Source: Geobacter sp. UBA698 | GTDB taxonomy: Bacteria > Desulfobacterota > Desulfuromonadia > Geobacterales > Pseudopelobacteraceae | Length of the DNA stretch: 14,758 nucleotides | Direction: 5' to 3' | Assembly: GCA_002298925.1 (NCBI GenBank) | Contig: DBMM01000038.1 | Span: 1 to 14,758, forward strand | Part shown: piece by piece, positions 14,101 through 14,758 of the stretch | Layout of the letters: each line of letters starts with the position of its first letter | Numbering within the stretch: position 1 is the first letter of the stretch | Notes under the pieces: generated by a model | The model's database searches: none | What the model saw: only the letters and a program-made list of their open reading frames with translations | Told to the model about the DNA's origin: nothing | Program-made: the position numbers and the translations under genes

Positions 14101-14758
14101 TCCAGGGCCCAGCCGATGGCGAAGCGATAGCGGTCCGCCGAGCGGTCGAACCAGTCGTTGAACCGTTCCAGCCAGCGGGCCAGCCCCTTCCGCTTTCCCT
14201 GCATATGGATGGAGGGGTCGTGCCAGCGGGAAGAGAGCATCGGGTCGAGGGTGAAGGAGACGAACAGGGAGACCAGCACGGCAAAGGCGACGCTGATGCC
14301 GAACTGGTAGAAGAAGCGGCCGACGATCCCCTTCATGAACGCCACCGGCACGAACACGGCGATGATCGACATGGAGGTGGCGAAGACCGCCAGGCCGATC
14401 TCCGAGGTACCGAAGCGGGAGGCCTCCCGGTGCTCCTTCCCCATCTCCAGGTGGCGGACAATATTCTCCCGGACCACGATGGCGTCGTCGATCAGCATGC
14501 CGATGGCCAGCGACAGGGCCATCAGGGTCATGACGTTGAGGGTCATGCCGAGGGAGTTCATGACGATGAAGGATGAGATGACCGAGATCGGCAGGGTCAC
14601 CCCGGTGATAACGGTGGAGCGCCACGAATTGATGAAGCAGAAGACGATCAGCACCGTCAGGATGCCGCCGATGATCAGGGTCTCCTTCACGTCGGCCAGG
14701 GACTCGCGGGTCATGATCGAACCGTCGCGCACCATGGTGATGGTCACCCCCGGGGGCA
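11160..14758 (-). CDS. RND efflux permease (HAE1/AcrB-type) fused in frame to a TolC-family outer-membrane factor; N-terminus beyond window
   Basis: One open frame from the right edge to the TAA at 11160-11162. The visible 1199 or so codons start inside the RND domain (PPGVTITMVRDGS), so roughly the first 300 residues of the pump lie outside; counting below starts at the V at 14745-14747. RND part: GMLIDDAIVVRENIV with the proton-relay Asp pair at 87-88, periplasmic docking/porter domain, second transmembrane bundle with LVTKNAILLVD (relay Lys) and LRPIIMTTLAMIFGMMPL, ending at VPVMYTLMDDL near 703. A linker of about 50 residues leads to a signal-peptide-like segment (basic KKWW..K..R, hydrophobic core GLFLCLLCALW, site VLA|AEV at 783). 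The rest, about 412 residues from LTLDQALELA, is a full TolC-type protein with two coiled-coil halves. Internal initiation or signal-peptidase cleavage could yield free TolC. No stop separates the parts. The periplasmic adaptor is presumably upstream. Confidence 0.88.
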   Translation of the reverse strand, partial: PPGVTITMVRDGSIMTRESLADVKETLIIGGILTVLIVFCFINSWRSTVITGVTLPISVISSFIVMNSLGMTLNVMTLMALSLAIGMLIDDAIVVRENIVRHLEMGKEHREASRFGTSEIGLAVFATSMSIIAVFVPVAFMKGIVGRFFYQFGISVAFAVLVSLFVSFTLDPMLSSRWHDPSIHMQGKRKGLARWLERFNDWFDRSADRYRFAIGWALDNRKTVMALALASFVLGIMIFGTLESSFMALYDKGEFQISFKTAPDASMAETEDRMAAVLAAVKDFREIDHTYTTIGAGDSGTVRDGLLYIKLKERSQRKKNQFELQRDVRQRLQRVAGITFSIEEVGQIGGAQKTLNVNLKGDDLATLKQLGGRLKEELYKVPGIVDLAVTLENDIPEYRLRVDRDKALSAGVTTNDIVAAVGRLVGGEAISTYEDEDGDAVDVRVRLPAALRQNPSQVGDLKVSVPDGSGGVRLIPLSSLTSTVVATSPTEINRRDLARQVTVSANLDNLPIGTAAKRVEAAAKRINMPPGYSIDLSGEAEDMAESFGYMGESLLLAVVFVFLILAAQFESFFEPLAIMLSLPLSIVGMAGMLKLTGDTVNIMSLIGLIMLMGLVTKNAILLVDYAKVLRRRDGLGRRDAVIEAGRTRLRPIIMTTLAMIFGMMPLFLAIGAGAEMRAPMARAVVGGLITSTVLTLLVVPVMYTLMDDLAAWLKRKWRREKSASFAGGDAEITEGLTGVQGPDVAGRKASLLSGFPIKKWWGSKANRIAGLFLCLLCALWGRSVLAAEVRTLTLDQALELADGRNHDIRKAKEFYRQVEGKYVEERSAALPQLTITGSAARQQDDSQKAIGGGFIPTRQDSYAAEVGLFQALFTWGKVGAAIRAAEKGYQLADERLRLSRQDTRREVSVAFYDILLARELDTIAKQNLEQKERHLDEARRRHLAGVSTDYDVLAASVSVANARPEVIRADNQIRVARDRLRFLLAIEEDVDAVGALEISSRALPSHDEALAAARKRRPELEDLRRRKEISDELIRIANADDKPRLDLKGGYGWRQLEAGDARGDGMAWNVGVYLSFPVFDGLKTRGKVAQAESDRRSLGIDEAKLAESISLEIRNAVNTVREADEIVKALSGTVIQAERLLSMAEKGFELGVKIRLEVEDAELNLLQARGNLARAKRDYLAARVTLDRVMGVLGEKSG
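12418..12568. repeat. Inverted pair of short repeats bounding the RND-TolC linker
   Basis: CAGAGGGCACAGAGG (12418-12432, plus strand) and the minus-strand CAGAGATCACAGAGG (12554-12568) match at 13 of 15 bases in opposite orientation. One copy lies in the linker just after the RND tail, the other encodes the hydrophobic core of the TolC signal peptide. Coding sequence built from a short repeat is unusual and suggests insertion or rearrangement at the gene boundary. Confidence 0.5.
12501..12521 (-). promoter_or_regulatory. Possible internal ribosome-binding site and TTG start for a separate TolC
   Basis: On the minus strand GGGAGAAAGG (12512-12521) is followed after 8 nt by an in-frame TTG (12501-12503). 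Initiation there would give a 447-residue TolC precursor beginning M-SGFPIKKWW with a complete N-terminal signal peptide. No ATG is available between the RND tail and the signal peptide; in-frame GTG codons further upstream are alternatives. Confidence 0.45.

Noticed and set aside
13890..14576. 228-residue plus-strand frame rich in His/Gly over the RND gene
   Set aside because: Antisense shadow; low-complexity composition and no ribosome-binding site.
1..14758. CRISPR arrays, tRNA or rRNA genes, phage genes, toxin-antitoxin pairs, transposase genes
   Set aside because: Looked for on both strands; no regularly spaced direct repeats, no recognisable RNA gene and no coding match to these classes.

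Overview
The window looks like chromosomal DNA of a Gram-negative bacterium, probably of the Geobacter group (Desulfuromonadales/Geobacterales). This is inferred from the beta-oxidation enzymes with a FadN-type domain order, a strong sigma-54-type promoter, GC-rich palindromic intergenic repeats and outer-membrane lipid-uptake proteins. The species cannot be fixed from sequence alone.

Region 1 (1-5446) is a fatty-acid degradation operon on the minus strand. It is transcribed from about 5002 leftwards: a long-chain acyl-CoA synthetase (3166-4977), a bifunctional 3-hydroxyacyl-CoA dehydrogenase/enoyl-CoA hydratase (743-3130), and a thiolase cut off by the left window edge (1-592). A palindromic repeat block lies between the last two genes.

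Region 2 (5447-9232) runs divergently on the plus strand: a FadL/OmpP1 fatty-acid porin, then a VolA-like lipoprotein lipase, then a clear intrinsic terminator. Each of the two divergent promoters has a perfect TTGACA -35 box embedded in a 16-bp palindrome (TTGACATGMGCGTCAA). The two palindromes match at 15 of 16 positions when one is reverse-complemented, which points to one shared repressor. Read together, this is a lipid-scavenging regulon: release fatty acids at the cell surface (lipase), import (FadL), activate (acyl-CoA synthetase), and beta-oxidise (hydratase/dehydrogenase, thiolase). The acyl-CoA dehydrogenase and the regulator are not in the window.

Region 3 (9233-11159) is a looser accessory stretch. 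It holds a MITE-like palindromic repeat, a small SCP2 sterol-carrier-type protein, an amidohydrolase remnant that has lost its middle, and a small secreted Lys/Thr-rich protein behind a good sigma-54-type promoter. The stretch ends with an intrinsic terminator, a long perfect hairpin and a REP-like remnant.

Region 4 (11160-14758, minus strand) is one uninterrupted reading frame joining the C-terminal part of an HAE1/AcrB-type RND efflux pump to a complete TolC-family outer-membrane factor. The TolC signal peptide is preserved in the middle. A possible internal TTG start with a Shine-Dalgarno-like sequence sits just before that signal peptide. The linker carries an inverted pair of a short repeat, which suggests how the stop codon between two once-separate genes may have been lost. 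The RND N-terminal part lies beyond the right edge.
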